Below, one piece after another: positions 63,542 to 64,000 of a stretch of 64,000 nt of DNA (positions are counted from its first letter, which is position 1; each line of letters begins with the position of its first letter). The notes under the pieces are model-generated. The model was not told where the DNA came from and searched no databases. It was given only the letters and a program-made list of their open reading frames with translations. The position numbers and the translations under genes were made by a program. This DNA is from Cellulosimicrobium marinum (GTDB lineage: Bacteria; Actinomycetota; Actinomycetes; Actinomycetales; Cellulomonadaceae), in the NCBI RefSeq assembly GCF_020551945.1, contig NZ_JAJBZH010000001.1, positions 748,108 through 812,107 of the forward strand. The letters run 5' to 3'.

Positions 63542-64000
63542 GAGAGGCCTCCTTCGCTGGTGCCGGTGCGACACAGGACGGTGGTGAGGGCGGCGGCCAG
63601 CGCGTCGTCGGCGGCCCGTTCCGCCACCGCGTCCAGCCGCAGCCCGACGGCGCGCGCCGCCCGCGCGGTCGGCTCGCCGATCGCGACGCCCGCGACGTCG
63701 TCCCGCGGCCCGAGCTGCCGCGCGACCTCGCGCGCCACGCTGCCCGACGTCAGCACGACCGCGTCCACCTCTCCCGCGCGCCACGCGGCGACGACCGCGG
63801 GGTCGAGGTCGTGCGCGACCGTGCGGTACACCGTGACGACGAGCGGGTCGTACCCGAGCCCCCGCAGACCGTCCGCCATCGTCGCGGCGGCGAGGTCGCC
63901 CTGCGGGAGCAGCACGGTTCTCGGGCCGGCCGTCGGGTCGGGTCCGGCGGCGGGGGCGACGTCGGTGCTCGGGCTGGCCGCGCCGTCGCCCTGGTCGGTC
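63538..64000 (-). CDS. hemD: Uroporphyrinogen-III synthase, C-terminal part
   Basis: About 153 C-terminal residues are visible; the N-terminus lies beyond the window. Recognisable HemD segments are [29 protein letters not shown] and [19 protein letters not shown]. It closes the hydroxymethylbilane ring to uroporphyrinogen III. The visible part of the linker before VLLPQGD is Ala/Pro/Asp-rich. It overlaps hemB by four bases, so hemD-hemB-hemL is one operon. Confidence 0.9.
   Translation of the reverse strand, partial: TDQGDGAASPSTDVAPAAGPDPTAGPRTVLLPQGDLAAATMADGLRGLGYDPLVVTVYRTVAHDLDPAVVAAWRAGEVDAVVLTSGSVAREVARQLGPRDDVAGVAIGEPTARAARAVGLRLDAVAERAADDALAAALTTVLCRTGTSEGGLS

Overview
The window is a very G+C-rich actinobacterial chromosome segment. 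Codon use, gene families and synteny suggest a Promicromonosporaceae/Cellulomonadaceae-type organism such as Cellulosimicrobium, but genus is an inference. Genes are densely packed with many ATGA/GTGA overlaps. I see no tRNA, rRNA, CRISPR array, transposase or phage gene.

The most interesting part is 1.5-18 kb, which reads as one zinc-starvation (Zur) island. It holds a COG0523-like protein that has lost its GTP-binding motifs. It also holds six ribosomal-protein paralogues of the zinc-independent kind (L28, L33, S14, L31B, L36 and, further on, L32). Next come a metallophore-type ABC importer (permease, lipoprotein, ATPase), a divergent two-subunit ABC exporter, a 36-residue His-rich peptide, two YcaO-family proteins (one a pseudo-enzyme) and an AztD-like zinc-chaperone lipoprotein. 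Four 15-bp palindromes of the form TGAKAAYSRTTCYNR sit in promoter positions at 2782, 7136, 15121 and 17612. I infer a Zur-controlled RiPP (ribosomally made, YcaO-modified peptide) that may act as a peptide zincophore: made, exported by the CydDC-like pair and re-imported by the siderophore-type transporter.

Other regions: 0-1.3 kb, copper-related CopD and YcnI; 16.7-23.1 kb, HU, L32, YibE/F and a giant membrane protein; 23.1-34.5 kb, a branched-chain amino-acid catabolic operon (AsnC regulator, branched-chain dehydrogenase E1a/E1b/E2, acyl-CoA carboxylase, acyl-CoA dehydrogenase, MaoC, CitE-like lyase), ordered like the mycobacterial bkd/liu region; 34.5-37.6 kb, pntAB; 38.2-42.9 kb, a flippase-like/kinase-like protein, DUF308 and small secreted proteins; 42.9-48.0 kb, a sulfur-type operon with an upstream Cys-Cys leader peptide, AprA-like flavoprotein, ferredoxin and SsuABC-like importer; 48-55 kb, CPBP, RHH and SPFH proteins, antiporter and an ABC exporter operon; 55-59 kb, csoR-copZ-copA with a CsoR operator; 59-61 kb, DUF2330 and DUF308; 61-64 kb, hemL-hemB-hemD, the last cut by the window edge.

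A second unusual layer is three families of fixed-length palindromic repeats. Family A is 81 nt (five copies, four just after genes and one in frame inside a carboxylase gene). Family B is 60 nt (five copies, all translated inside genes, usually in the same frame). Family C is 52 nt (four copies in the copZ-copA region). They behave like small mobile palindromes tolerated as protein linker insertions.
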